From contig NZ_JAKSXZ010000133.1 in the NCBI RefSeq assembly GCF_022829465.1, positions 1 through 64,000 on the forward strand: a DNA stretch of 64,000 bases, written 5' to 3'. The stretch is from Methylobacterium sp. J-067. Its GTDB lineage: Bacteria; Pseudomonadota; Alphaproteobacteria; Rhizobiales; Beijerinckiaceae. Below are positions 17,329 through 25,341 of this stretch, in pieces. Both the position numbers and the translations under genes were made by a program. Below the pieces are notes generated by a model. That model was not told the DNA's origin, did not search any database, and worked only from the letters and a program-made list of their open reading frames with translations. Each line of letters opens with the position of its first letter. The first letter of the stretch is position 1.

Positions 17329-17925
17329 ATGGGGCTTGAGATGCGCGCGATCGTCCTGGTGCTCGCCGTCGCTCTTGGCGGCTCTCTGCCAGCGGCCCTG
17401 ATCCTAGACACGAACGCGCGCGCGGATGCGGCCCAAGATTGCCGAACCGGAAGCCCCGAACTTCGCTTCGGGGGATGCAGCCGCCTGTTGCAGGAGGCCC
17501 GAACGCCCCGGCAGCGGGCCATCGCGCTCGACGGCCGTTGCTGGGCCAATAACGAGCGGAGTGCGTTTGCCGAAGCGTTGATGGACTGCAATTCCGCTAT
17601 CGCGGCCGATGCGCAATACCCATATAGCTTTCACAATCGTGGCATTGCCTATGCTGGCCTGAACAATCCTTCCGCGGCTCTCAACGATTTCAACAGGGCC
17701 ATCGCGATGCGCCCGAATTTCTCTAACACTCTGCTCAATCGGGCCAAGGTTTATCTGTCTCTCGGAAATACAGCCGCAGCTATCCGCGATTACGAGGATG
17801 TTTTGCGCCTGAAGCCGGACAACGAAGAGGCGCGATCGGCGCTCGCCACGCTCCGTGGGGCAACACCGCCACAGATGGGGCCTAGCGCTGCCAACTCGCT
17901 GTGTGGGGCTCCCGGCTGCAATTGA
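17329..17925 (+). CDS. Exported TPR-repeat protein
   Basis: A 198-residue protein with an N-terminal hydrophobic leader (residues 6-27) and at least three tetratricopeptide repeats between about 60 and 170. The repeats appear as AYAGLNNPSAALNDFNRAI, VYLSLGNTAAAIRDYEDVL and a preceding degenerate copy. TPRs bind proteins. It follows the caspase-like gene by 31 bases and closes the Srf-type run before a convergent gene. Four cysteines (C38, C49, C71, C86-type spacing) in the exported part could form disulfides, consistent with the periplasm. No enzyme motif is present. Confidence 0.75.
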   Translation: MGLEMRAIVLVLAVALGGSLPAALILDTNARADAAQDCRTGSPELRFGGCSRLLQEARTPRQRAIALDGRCWANNERSAFAEALMDCNSAIAADAQYPYSFHNRGIAYAGLNNPSAALNDFNRAIAMRPNFSNTLLNRAKVYLSLGNTAAAIRDYEDVLRLKPDNEEARSALATLRGATPPQMGPSAANSLCGAPGCN

Positions 17926-17983
17926 CGGCAGTCTGATGCGAGCCAACGTTCAGGGTCGCCTGACGGGAGAGCTGGAAGGCCGT

Positions 17984-18598
17984 TCAGGCCAAGGGCGAAG
18001 GTCCCTGTGGGAGCGCAATCGTCGAGGTCGCTTCGGCAATCTGCTCCGGACCGCCCTTCGGCGGCCAGACACCGGCTCCATAGGCGCGCGAGCGTAACTC
18101 GGCCCGTTCCTTCAAGCTCGTAAAGGCCCACACGTGTGTGATTCGCGGCGCTCCATCGAGGGCATACATGTTGGCGACGAGATGCTCGGTATACTCGCGG
18201 GCGGGTGCGATAGCGGCTTCCCAGCCTGCGAGCGTTGGCGGAAGCCCACCGGGCTTCAGGTGGTAGGTCCGGAACTCGTACACCCCGCCCCGGTCCCCGG
18301 TCCGGATCGGCGGCAGGAAGGGAAACGGCGCGTAGCTGTCCATGTCCAGCGCCGTCACCACGCTTCCTGCATTGAAGGGATTATCGCTCAAGAGCGCACG
18401 GCGACGCTCGGCCGTCATATCCTCTGGTGCCTCGAACCCACGCAGGACGATCAGGCGTCCGAGCGTTCCGATCTCCGTCCGCCAGCAGCCAAACAGTTCA
18501 CCCTTGGCCTCCGCGTCGTTCACCCAGTCATAAACACCCTCGGCTGCTCGACCGACCGCAAGCAGCGGGCACGAAATGGTCGCGAGTTCGTAGAGCAT
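17984..18598 (-). CDS. NIPSNAP-family protein
   Basis: A 204-residue protein of the NIPSNAP / dimeric alpha-beta barrel type. The signature YEFRTYHLKPGGLPPTLAGW occurs near residue 105, and a second ferredoxin-like half begins at MLYELATISCP. These proteins are often linked to small-molecule stress or degradation, but the reaction is unknown. I chose the ATG at 18598, where the conserved domain begins; the frame is open up to 18814 but that part overlaps the divergent hydrolase start. It is divergent from that hydrolase, so the two may share regulation. Confidence 0.75.
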   Translation of the reverse strand: MLYELATISCPLLAVGRAAEGVYDWVNDAEAKGELFGCWRTEIGTLGRLIVLRGFEAPEDMTAERRRALLSDNPFNAGSVVTALDMDSYAPFPFLPPIRTGDRGGVYEFRTYHLKPGGLPPTLAGWEAAIAPAREYTEHLVANMYALDGAPRITHVWAFTSLKERAELRSRAYGAGVWPPKGGPEQIAEATSTIALPQGPSPLA

Positions 18599-18746
18599 TT
18601 GGACCTCGGCGTCGTGCCTTCGAAGCGAGAGAGCATTGCTCGTTTCCCTGGGCCCGGTCCATCCATTGCCGCGCCCACGTGATTCGCGCACGCGGCGCGT
18701 TACCGCAGCGCTCATCCATGGCGCGCCCGACTTGATGGAGACCACC

Positions 18747-19634
18747 ATGCTCGGACCGGATCCGTTCCTGTCAGGCTTCGAACTGCACGACGTCGAGACT
18801 GGCGCCGTCCGCATCCGCGCCTCGGTCGGCGGTTCGGGTCCGCCGCTGCTGTTGCTTCACGGCCATCCGCAGACCCACGCGACCTGGCAGGCGGTCGCGC
18901 CGCGCCTCGCCACGAACTTTCGCGTCGTGGCGATGGACCTGCGCGGCTACGGCGACTCCGATAAGCCCGAGGGCGGAGCGCGCCACGCCAACTACTCCAA
19001 GCGCGCCATGGCTGCCGATGCGGTCGCGGTGATGGCCCGGCTGGGCTATGAGCGCTTCGCTCTTGTCGGCCACGACCGCGGCGGGCGCGTTGGCCACCGC
19101 CTCGCCCTTGATCACCCGCAGGCGGTGACACGGCTCGCGCTGTTCGATATCGCGCCGACCGCCACGATGTATGCACGGACCGACAAGGATTTCGCCACCC
19201 GCTATTTCTGGTGGTTCTTCCTGATCCAGCCCGCTCCGCTGCCGGAGCGCCTCATCGCAGCCGACCCCGAGTTCTTTCTTCGGACGCATGTGGACGGGCA
19301 GTCGAAGACCCCGGGCTCGCCGAGCTCCGCACTGTTCGCGGAGTATCTGCGCGTCTACCGCGATCCGGCAACTCGCCACGCGATCTGCGAGGATTACCGG
19401 GCGGCGGCAACGATCGACCTGGAGCACGACGCGGCCGATGCCGAGACGCGCATCGCCGTGCCGGTGCTGGCGCTCTGGGGCGCAAAGGGCACGGTCGGGC
19501 AGACCTACGATGTCCTGGAGACATGGCGCGAGAAGGCCGCCGACGTTTCGGGGCGAGCGCTCGATTGCGGCCACACGCTGCAAGAAGAGCGCCCAGACGA
19601 CGTCCTGGCCGAACTGACCCAGTTCCTTCGCTGA
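18747..19634 (+). CDS. Alpha/beta-hydrolase, haloacetate dehalogenase-like
   Basis: A 295-residue hydrolase. The nucleophile elbow is GHDRGGRVGH with Asp110, and Arg111 and Arg114 are the substrate-carboxylate arginines of fluoroacetate dehalogenases. The acid Asp134 (LFDIAP) and base His276 (DCGHTLQE) complete the triad. The halide pocket, normally His-Trp in the segment before QPAPLPE, reads Trp155-Trp156 here. Defluorination ability is therefore uncertain, and another alpha-halo acid or epoxide is possible. I chose the ATG at 18747 because GGAG lies six bases upstream. Convergent with a dienelactone-hydrolase-like gene. Confidence 0.8.
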   Translation: MLGPDPFLSGFELHDVETGAVRIRASVGGSGPPLLLLHGHPQTHATWQAVAPRLATNFRVVAMDLRGYGDSDKPEGGARHANYSKRAMAADAVAVMARLGYERFALVGHDRGGRVGHRLALDHPQAVTRLALFDIAPTATMYARTDKDFATRYFWWFFLIQPAPLPERLIAADPEFFLRTHVDGQSKTPGSPSSALFAEYLRVYRDPATRHAICEDYRAAATIDLEHDAADAETRIAVPVLALWGAKGTVGQTYDVLETWREKAADVSGRALDCGHTLQEERPDDVLAELTQFLR

Positions 19635-19666
19635 GGATGCTCCTGAGATAAGGGGGTACCTCTGCG

Positions 19667-19689
19667 GACGTGGGATCAGCGCCCACGTC
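19667..19689. terminator. Hairpin between convergent genes
   Basis: GACGTGGG and CCCACGTC form a perfect eight-base stem around a seven-base loop in the 53-base gap between two convergent hydrolase genes, touching the stop of the minus-strand one. No T-tract follows on either side, so termination efficiency is uncertain. Confidence 0.4.
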
Positions 19690-20434
19690 ATCGCTCTCCG
19701 ACGTGCAGGGTCCGGCCGAAGAGCGCAAGCATTGCGCCCCAACCCTGTTCGGCCGCAGCAGGGTCGTAGACAGGGAAGTCCGGCATCATCCAGCCATGCG
19801 CGGCCGGATACGTCCGCGTTGTGAACCGCACGCCAGCCTCCGTCAGAGCCTTCTCCAGCCGCTCGGCCATTGCAGGCGGGTAGCTGCCATCGTTCTCCGC
19901 CGCGCCGATGTAAACTTCCGCCTTGAGTTTGGCAGCGAACAGGTGGGGGCTCGTCGGCGCATCGGTCGCAAGATTGCCCCCGTGAAAGCTTGCAGCCGCG
20001 GCGAACCGCTCGGAATAGGTTCCCGCTGTGGCCAAGGCCATGCCGCCGCCCATGCAGAAGCCCACCACCCCGATCTTGCGGCCTTCGACGTCGTCGCGCG
20101 TGTCGAGGTAAGCCAGCATGGCCTCTGCGTCTTCAGCGGCCTTTAGAGGGCTCGTTGTGGCCATCAGTGGCCCGAGGACTGCGCGGAAGTCACCCGCGAA
20201 CACTTCCTTCGGTACGAATGGCCCGTAGGGTCCGTAGCGGTAGAAGAGATCCGGGAGCAGGACGATGTAGCCAGCGTCAGCGAGCTGCTGAGACATGTCG
20301 AGCATCGCCGGCCTGATGCCACCTGCGTCCATGTAGAAGATCACCGCAGGCCATGGTCCGCCGCTCGCAGGGGTCACAACGTGTGAAGGGCAGTCGCCGT
20401 CGCGTGTCCGGATCGTGACTTGCTCGATCGGCAT
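19688..20434 (-). CDS. Dienelactone hydrolase family protein
   Basis: A 248-residue alpha/beta-hydrolase. The Cys-Asp-His triad of dienelactone hydrolases is clear: Cys127 in GFCMGGGM, Asp182 in AENDGSYPP, and His213 in AAHGWMMP. There is no signal peptide, so it is cytoplasmic. Family members open lactones such as 4-carboxymethylenebutenolide in aromatic degradation, but many have other ester substrates. No chlorocatechol genes lie nearby, so the substrate is open. Its neighbour on the opposite strand is a haloacetate-dehalogenase-like enzyme, which hints at xenobiotic or halo-acid breakdown. Confidence 0.85.
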   Translation of the reverse strand: MPIEQVTIRTRDGDCPSHVVTPASGGPWPAVIFYMDAGGIRPAMLDMSQQLADAGYIVLLPDLFYRYGPYGPFVPKEVFAGDFRAVLGPLMATTSPLKAAEDAEAMLAYLDTRDDVEGRKIGVVGFCMGGGMALATAGTYSERFAAAASFHGGNLATDAPTSPHLFAAKLKAEVYIGAAENDGSYPPAMAERLEKALTEAGVRFTTRTYPAAHGWMMPDFPVYDPAAAEQGWGAMLALFGRTLHVGER

Positions 20435-20647
20435 GGGATGCTCCTCAGCCGGACATTCGCAGTGTCCGCTTCGAACCGTTTACGACCAGCAGCGGACCAA
20501 CCGCATCGCTGTCGCGATCCCCACCGGGGCACTCGCGCGGGAGTACGTGGTTGCGCGGAATGCCCGGCTGTACCGGACGACGATGGACAATGCGGCCTTG
20601 TGCGTGCGAGCGCTGAACTGCGTGTCAGCTACTCAATAGGACCCTCC

Positions 20648-20830
20648 ATGGCCGGTCTCAAGGACAAGCGCGGCTTCATCGATAAGGACCGACTCGACCT
20701 GTCGGAACGCAAGGCTGTCGAGTTCTGGATGAAGCGGTGGGGCGTCACCCAGGACCAGCTTACGGCGGCCCATCGGAAGGTTGGCCGGATGACCAAGGAT
20801 ATCGCCGCCGAGTTGGGCAAGAAGCGTTAG
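20648..20830 (+). CDS. DUF3606 domain protein
   Basis: A 60-residue basic protein that is almost entirely a DUF3606 domain (DLSERKAVEFWMKRWGVT, then QLTAAHRKVG and DIAAELGKKR). The family is common in alphaproteobacteria, often near stress genes, and its function is unknown. I chose the ATG at 20648; the open frame extends to 20420 but only the last 60 residues are family-like. It is convergent with the gamma-glutamyltransferase gene 131 bases away. Confidence 0.8.
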   Translation: MAGLKDKRGFIDKDRLDLSERKAVEFWMKRWGVTQDQLTAAHRKVGRMTKDIAAELGKKR

Positions 20831-20961
20831 CGGCTTGCTTGCCGCTGCGGGATCGCTCGGGCGGCGGTGATATCGAGGGCGAAGCCGTCGCGAACGCCCC
20901 GCAGGCCGATCCTGGCATCGCTGTCACGCGGCGCATGGCGGACGGTCGAGGCGGCGTCCGC

Positions 20962-22581
20962 TCAGCACACCACCGCCTGTCCATCCCGCCGGGGGTCGCT
21001 GGCCGCGACGTAGCCGTCCTCGGACGGATCCCCCATCCGCCAGATGAACTGCCCGGCCCCGAAATCCTGGTAGCTGTCGTTGATCACCTCGAGGTGGTGG
21101 CCCCGCTCCACGAGGGATTGGACCGTGGCCGCCGGCATCGTGGATTCGGTGTTCACGCTCAGCCCGTCGGCGACCCGCCAGCGCGGGGCGTCGCAGGCGG
21201 CCTGCGGGTTCTGGCCGTGGTCGATCATGCGCACCAGGGTCTGGACATGGCCCTGCGGCTGCATGTTGCCGCCCATCACCCCGAAGCTCATCACCGGGGC
21301 GCCTCCCTGCGTCAGGAAGCCGGGGATGATGGTGTGGAACGGCCGCTTGCCGGGGGCCACCACGTTCGGGCTCTCCGGGTCGAGGCTGAACCCGTGGCCG
21401 CGGTTCTGCATCGAGACGCCCCATTCGGGCACGACGACCCCGGAGCCGAAGCCCATGTAGTTCGACTGGATGAAGCTCACCATCATGCCCGAGGCATCGG
21501 CGGTGGTGAGGTAGATCGTGCCCCCGCGGACGGGGTTGCCCGCGCCGAAATCCTGCGCCTTCGTCCGGTCGATCAGCTTGGCGCGGGTGGCGAGATAGGT
21601 GGGGTCCAGCATCGCCTCCGGGCTGACGCCCATGCCGCTCGGGTCGGCGACGTAGCGGTAGGTGTCGGCGAAGGCGAGTTTCATCGCCTCGATCTGGATG
21701 TGCTGCGCGTCGGGCCCGTCGACGGGCAGGGACGCGAGGTCGAAATTCTCCAGGATGCCGAGGGCAATCTGCGCGGCGATGCCCTGTCCGTTCGGCGGGA
21801 TCTCGTGCAGCGTGTAGCCCCGGTAATCCTTGGCCAGGGGCTCCACCCATTCCGGCGTGAAGGCGGCGAGGTCGGCCACCGTCATCGCGCCCCCATGCGC
21901 CGCCGCGTGCCGGGCGATGGCCTGCGCAATCTCGCCCTCGTAGAAGGCCCGGCCCTTGGTCTCGGCGATGGCGCGCAGGGTCCGGGCGGCATGGGGGATC
22001 GTCACCCGTTCCCCGACCTCCGGGGCCCGGCCACGGGGCAGGAAGGTCTCGGCGAAGCCCGGCTGGCCCGCGAGCGACGGGAGGGCGGCGGCCGCCGCCC
22101 ATTTCTGCTGCACGACGATGGGCGCGAGGTAGCCGCGCTCGGCGATCTCGATCGCGGGCTCCATCAGGTCGGCGAAGGGCAGGCGGCCGAACCGCTCGGA
22201 GAGCGCCGCCCAGGCCGCGACCGCGCCGGGCACGGTCACCGAATCCCAACCGCGCATCGGGGGCGTGCGCGCCCCGCCGTGCTTGCGTGCGAAGTATGCG
22301 GGGGTCCAGGCCGCCGGGGCGGGCCCGGAGGCGTTGAGGCCGTGCAGGCGCTTGCCGTCCCACAGGATGCAGAAGGCGTCCGAGCCGAGGCCGTTGCTGC
22401 AGGGCTCGGTGAGCGTCTTGGCGGCGGCGGTGGCGATGGCCGCATCCACGGCGTTGCCCCCCTTCCAGATCATCCGCAGCCCCGCCTGGGCGGCGAGGGG
22501 GTGGGACGTCGCCACCACGTTGCGGCCGAAGATCGGCATGCGCACCGTGGGGTAGGCTTGGTTCCAGTTGAAAGCTGTCAT
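20962..22581 (-). CDS. ggt: Gamma-glutamyltransferase family protein
   Basis: A 539-residue gamma-glutamyltranspeptidase homologue. The autoprocessing and nucleophile threonine is Thr355 in PVRGGTIYL, followed by the small-subunit features VSFIQSNYMGFGSG and GGNMQPQGHVQTLVRM. The large-subunit signature GGNAVDAAIA lies near the N-terminus. No signal peptide is visible (start MTAFNWNQAYP), so unlike E. coli Ggt it seems cytoplasmic. Its ATG overlaps the stop of the upstream acyl-CoA synthetase (ATGA). It is the last gene of a nine-gene operon. It could cleave a gamma-glutamyl amide or act as an acylase; the substrate is unknown. Confidence 0.88.
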   Translation of the reverse strand: MTAFNWNQAYPTVRMPIFGRNVVATSHPLAAQAGLRMIWKGGNAVDAAIATAAAKTLTEPCSNGLGSDAFCILWDGKRLHGLNASGPAPAAWTPAYFARKHGGARTPPMRGWDSVTVPGAVAAWAALSERFGRLPFADLMEPAIEIAERGYLAPIVVQQKWAAAAALPSLAGQPGFAETFLPRGRAPEVGERVTIPHAARTLRAIAETKGRAFYEGEIAQAIARHAAAHGGAMTVADLAAFTPEWVEPLAKDYRGYTLHEIPPNGQGIAAQIALGILENFDLASLPVDGPDAQHIQIEAMKLAFADTYRYVADPSGMGVSPEAMLDPTYLATRAKLIDRTKAQDFGAGNPVRGGTIYLTTADASGMMVSFIQSNYMGFGSGVVVPEWGVSMQNRGHGFSLDPESPNVVAPGKRPFHTIIPGFLTQGGAPVMSFGVMGGNMQPQGHVQTLVRMIDHGQNPQAACDAPRWRVADGLSVNTESTMPAATVQSLVERGHHLEVINDSYQDFGAGQFIWRMGDPSEDGYVAASDPRRDGQAVVC

Positions 22582-24095
22582 GGTTGCGTCCTCATGGCGT
22601 CTTCGGCGCGCAGGCGCAGGGTGGCGCGGTCGATCTTGTTGGTCGAGGCGAGGGGCAGCGCCTCCACGAACCACACCCGGCGCGGGTGCTGGTAGGCCGG
22701 GGCGTGGGCGAGGGCGTGCGCCTTGATGCCCGCCTCGTCGAGGGTGGCGCCGGGCCGGCGGACGACGAAGGCGACGGGCTTGGTGCCCTTGATCGCATCC
22801 TCCACCGGGACGACGCAGGATTGCAGCACGTCCGCGTGGCGTTCGAGGACGAGTTCGACCTCGCCGGGGAAGATGTTCTCGCCGCCGGAGACGAACATGT
22901 CGTCGGTGCGGCCCAGGAAATAATGGAAGCCCTCGGCGTCCCGGCGGAATACGTCCCCCGTGTCGTAGAAACCGTCCGGGGTGATCGGAACGGGCACGTC
23001 CGGCCGGTTGTGGTAGCCGAGCATGATCGCGGGGCTGCGCATCTGGAGCACGCCGGCTCCGGGGGCATCGGGTCCGACGAGCCGGATCGCCACGTCGGGG
23101 CGGGGGGCGCCGACGGAGGCGACGGGCGTCGGCAGCCCGTCCGGATGGTCGCCGAACACGATCGGCCCGCCCTCGGTCGTGCCGTAGGCGTTGAGGATGC
23201 GGGCGTTCGGCAGCAGCGCGCGGATCTGGTGGGCCAGGGTGTCGCTGACTGGCGCCGAGCCCATCCGCACCGTCCGCACGCCGGTGAGGTCGCTGGAGGC
23301 CAGGAGGTCCTTCTCCCGCAGCATCATGGCGATCATCGGCGGCACGGCGGTGAGCCACGTGCACCGGTGGCGGTCGATGGCCGCGATGTAGCTGCGCGCC
23401 TCGAATTGCGGCAGCAGCACCATCGTGGCGCCGGCCGCGCAGACGAGCAGCGCCAGAGCCAGCGCGTTCATGTGGTAGAGCGGCGCCGCGACGAGCAGGC
23501 GTTCGCCGCGCAGGTCCGTCTCCGCCGCGCGGGTCCGCGCCACCCAGAGGTGGCTGGCATGACTGAGGCGCACGCCCTTCGGCCGGCCGGTGGAGCCGGA
23601 CGTGTACAGGAACAGGGCCGCCTCGTCGGGCTCGGGCGTGATCGGCACGAACGGGCCGGGATCGAGCCACGCGGAGAAGCCCTCCGGCCCCTCGCCGTCG
23701 AACGCGGCGAGGCCGACACCGGGTGCCAGCGGCGGCAGGGCCGCCCGGCGCGGGCCGTCGCAGAGCACCAGCCGCGCGCCGCAATCGGCCAGCACGGCGG
23801 CGACGGTTGCGGGCGGGAACTTATGGTTCACCGGCACGGGCACCACCCCGGCCCGCATCGCGCCGAGGAGCGCCGCGAGGGTGTCCGGCCGGTTGGCGGA
23901 GAGGATCGCGATCCGCTCGCCCCGTGCGATCCCCCCGCGCAGGAGGCCCCGGGCGAAGGCGTCGGCGCGGGCGTCGAGGCCGGCGCGGGTCATCGTCTCG
24001 GGCTCCCCCGCCGGGGAGAACCCGACGAGCAGCGGCCTGTCCGGGGGGCCGGAGCGGTCCACGAGGTCGCCGAGATTCGTCGCCGCGCCGGTCAT
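22578..24095 (-). CDS. AMP-dependent acyl-CoA synthetase/ligase
   Basis: A 505-residue adenylate-forming enzyme that activates a carboxylic acid to an acyl-AMP and then acyl-CoA. Motifs in order: LYTSGSTGRPKGV (P-loop, about 165), AYGTTEGG (about 290), DGFYDTGDVFRRD (about 390), GRTDDMFVSGGENI (hinge) and the catalytic-lysine region STNKIDRATLR near the C-terminus. It overlaps both neighbours by four bases, so translational coupling is likely. Length is typical of medium-chain or aromatic-acid ligases. The substrate is undetermined. Confidence 0.88.
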   Translation of the reverse strand: MTGAATNLGDLVDRSGPPDRPLLVGFSPAGEPETMTRAGLDARADAFARGLLRGGIARGERIAILSANRPDTLAALLGAMRAGVVPVPVNHKFPPATVAAVLADCGARLVLCDGPRRAALPPLAPGVGLAAFDGEGPEGFSAWLDPGPFVPITPEPDEAALFLYTSGSTGRPKGVRLSHASHLWVARTRAAETDLRGERLLVAAPLYHMNALALALLVCAAGATMVLLPQFEARSYIAAIDRHRCTWLTAVPPMIAMMLREKDLLASSDLTGVRTVRMGSAPVSDTLAHQIRALLPNARILNAYGTTEGGPIVFGDHPDGLPTPVASVGAPRPDVAIRLVGPDAPGAGVLQMRSPAIMLGYHNRPDVPVPITPDGFYDTGDVFRRDAEGFHYFLGRTDDMFVSGGENIFPGEVELVLERHADVLQSCVVPVEDAIKGTKPVAFVVRRPGATLDEAGIKAHALAHAPAYQHPRRVWFVEALPLASTNKIDRATLRLRAEDAMRTQP

Positions 24096-24892
24096 GAGGC
24101 GGCCTCGCACCGGAGGTGGAGGCCGAAGGCCGGCAGCGTCAGCGCGCCCGTCCTCTTCCCGCGCCGGGTCCATTCGGCCCCGGGGAGGGCGCGGGCGCGG
24201 GCTTCGATCCCGTCGAGGTCCGCGAAGCGCAGGGTCAGGGCGGCGAAGCGCCCGTGGGGGCCCGGCACCACCGTGACGGAGGCGTCCCCGAGGCGGATGC
24301 GCCACCCGCCCTCGCCGGGCTCGGCCGTCGCGCCGCAGGCGGCGGCGTAGAGGCGGGCCTCCGCCTCCGGGGTCGGGCTCTCGACGGTTACGCCGTCGAG
24401 CGCCGTGAAACCGTTCGGGTGGGCGAACCATTCGGGGCGCCAGACGAGGTCCGGCGTCAGATGCTGGCAATGGTAGACGCGGCCCGCCGGGAACAGGCCC
24501 GCCGGCAGGCGCACGGTGCGGAACCGCGCCTCGGCCTCGCCACCGTCCAGGGCGACGGGGCGGGAGAAGGCCACGGGCGATCCGACCTCGAACCCCGCCC
24601 CGGCGAGGCGGTCATGGGTCGTGTCCGCGTCGGCGCTCGCCACCACGAGGCCGTTCAGGCCGAACGGGCTGTCCTTCAGCTCCTGCCGCTGCGGCCCGGT
24701 CTCGGGCAGGCCGACCAGTTCGAGATAGGCCCCCGGCACCATCATCAGGTGGTTGATCGAGCCGAGGGAATGGTGCCCGCGCGGCGTGAGCCGGAAGCCG
24801 AGGGCGGCGAACAGGTCCGCCGCCTCGTCCATCCGCCGCAGCACGTTGACCACGACGTGGTCGAGGCTGCCCGGTGCCGCGGCGCCGGTCAT
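24092..24892 (-). CDS. VOC family protein (glyoxalase-like domain)
   Basis: A 266-residue vicinal-oxygen-chelate superfamily protein. The N-terminal glyoxalase_3-like half begins LDHVVVNV at about residue 10 and continues with GHHSLGSINHLMMVPGAYLEL. A second, shorter module (about 175-262) repeats the betaalphabeta theme. Family members are metal-dependent isomerases, dioxygenases or lyases, or metal-free binding proteins. It sits in the operon between a thioesterase and an acyl-CoA ligase with four-base overlaps on each side. Its activity is unknown. Confidence 0.75.
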   Translation of the reverse strand: MTGAAAPGSLDHVVVNVLRRMDEAADLFAALGFRLTPRGHHSLGSINHLMMVPGAYLELVGLPETGPQRQELKDSPFGLNGLVVASADADTTHDRLAGAGFEVGSPVAFSRPVALDGGEAEARFRTVRLPAGLFPAGRVYHCQHLTPDLVWRPEWFAHPNGFTALDGVTVESPTPEAEARLYAAACGATAEPGEGGWRIRLGDASVTVVPGPHGRFAALTLRFADLDGIEARARALPGAEWTRRGKRTGALTLPAFGLHLRCEAAS

Positions 24893-25308
24893 TTGGCCGG
24901 CGCGGTCATGTAGACGCCCCGGCCGCTCGCCAGCAGCCGGCCCTCGCCGTCGAGGATCTGCGCCTCGGCCACCGAGATCTGGCCGCCGAACTTCACCACC
25001 TTGCCCCGGCAGGTCAGGTCGCCCTGCATCGCGGCGCGGTGGTAATCGACTCGCAGGTCCACGGTCGGGACGCCCCGGCCGGTGCGGGAGACCAGCGCCC
25101 AGTCGGCGGTGAGGTCGACGAGCGTCGCCAGGATGCCGCCGTGGACGTAGCCGCGCTCGGCGTTGACGACCCATTCCGGCCGCCACGTCGCCTTCAGTTC
25201 GATCTCGCCCTCGCCGACGCTGACGACGGAGAGGCCGAGCCATTGGTGGAACGGGCCGCGCAGCAGCAGCGCCTCGACCTGTTCCTTGCTGAGGGGGGTA
25301 TCGGACAT
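24889..25308 (-). CDS. PaaI-type acyl-CoA thioesterase (hotdog fold)
   Basis: A 139-residue hotdog-fold protein. The central helix GYVHGGILATLVDLTADWA at about 55-73 is the PaaI/4HBT signature, with the HGG loop and the catalytic acidic residue on the helix. Such enzymes hydrolyse acyl-CoA or aryl-CoA thioesters. It starts 33 bases after the stop of the MDR oxidoreductase gene and overlaps the VOC gene start by four bases. In this operon it may release a product or salvage CoA. Confidence 0.82.
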   Translation of the reverse strand: MSDTPLSKEQVEALLLRGPFHQWLGLSVVSVGEGEIELKATWRPEWVVNAERGYVHGGILATLVDLTADWALVSRTGRGVPTVDLRVDYHRAAMQGDLTCRGKVVKFGGQISVAEAQILDGEGRLLASGRGVYMTAPAK

Positions 25309-25341
25309 CGTATCGGGGACCCTTTGTGGCCGGGAGCGGGA

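Noticed and set aside
20415..20639. Open frame of 74 codons ahead of the DUF3606 gene
   Set aside because: Overlaps the divergent dienelactone hydrolase start region and shows no family or ribosome binding site.
22584..24350. Long open frame (588 codons) on the plus strand
   Set aside because: It lies opposite the acyl-CoA synthetase, whose motifs are unmistakable.
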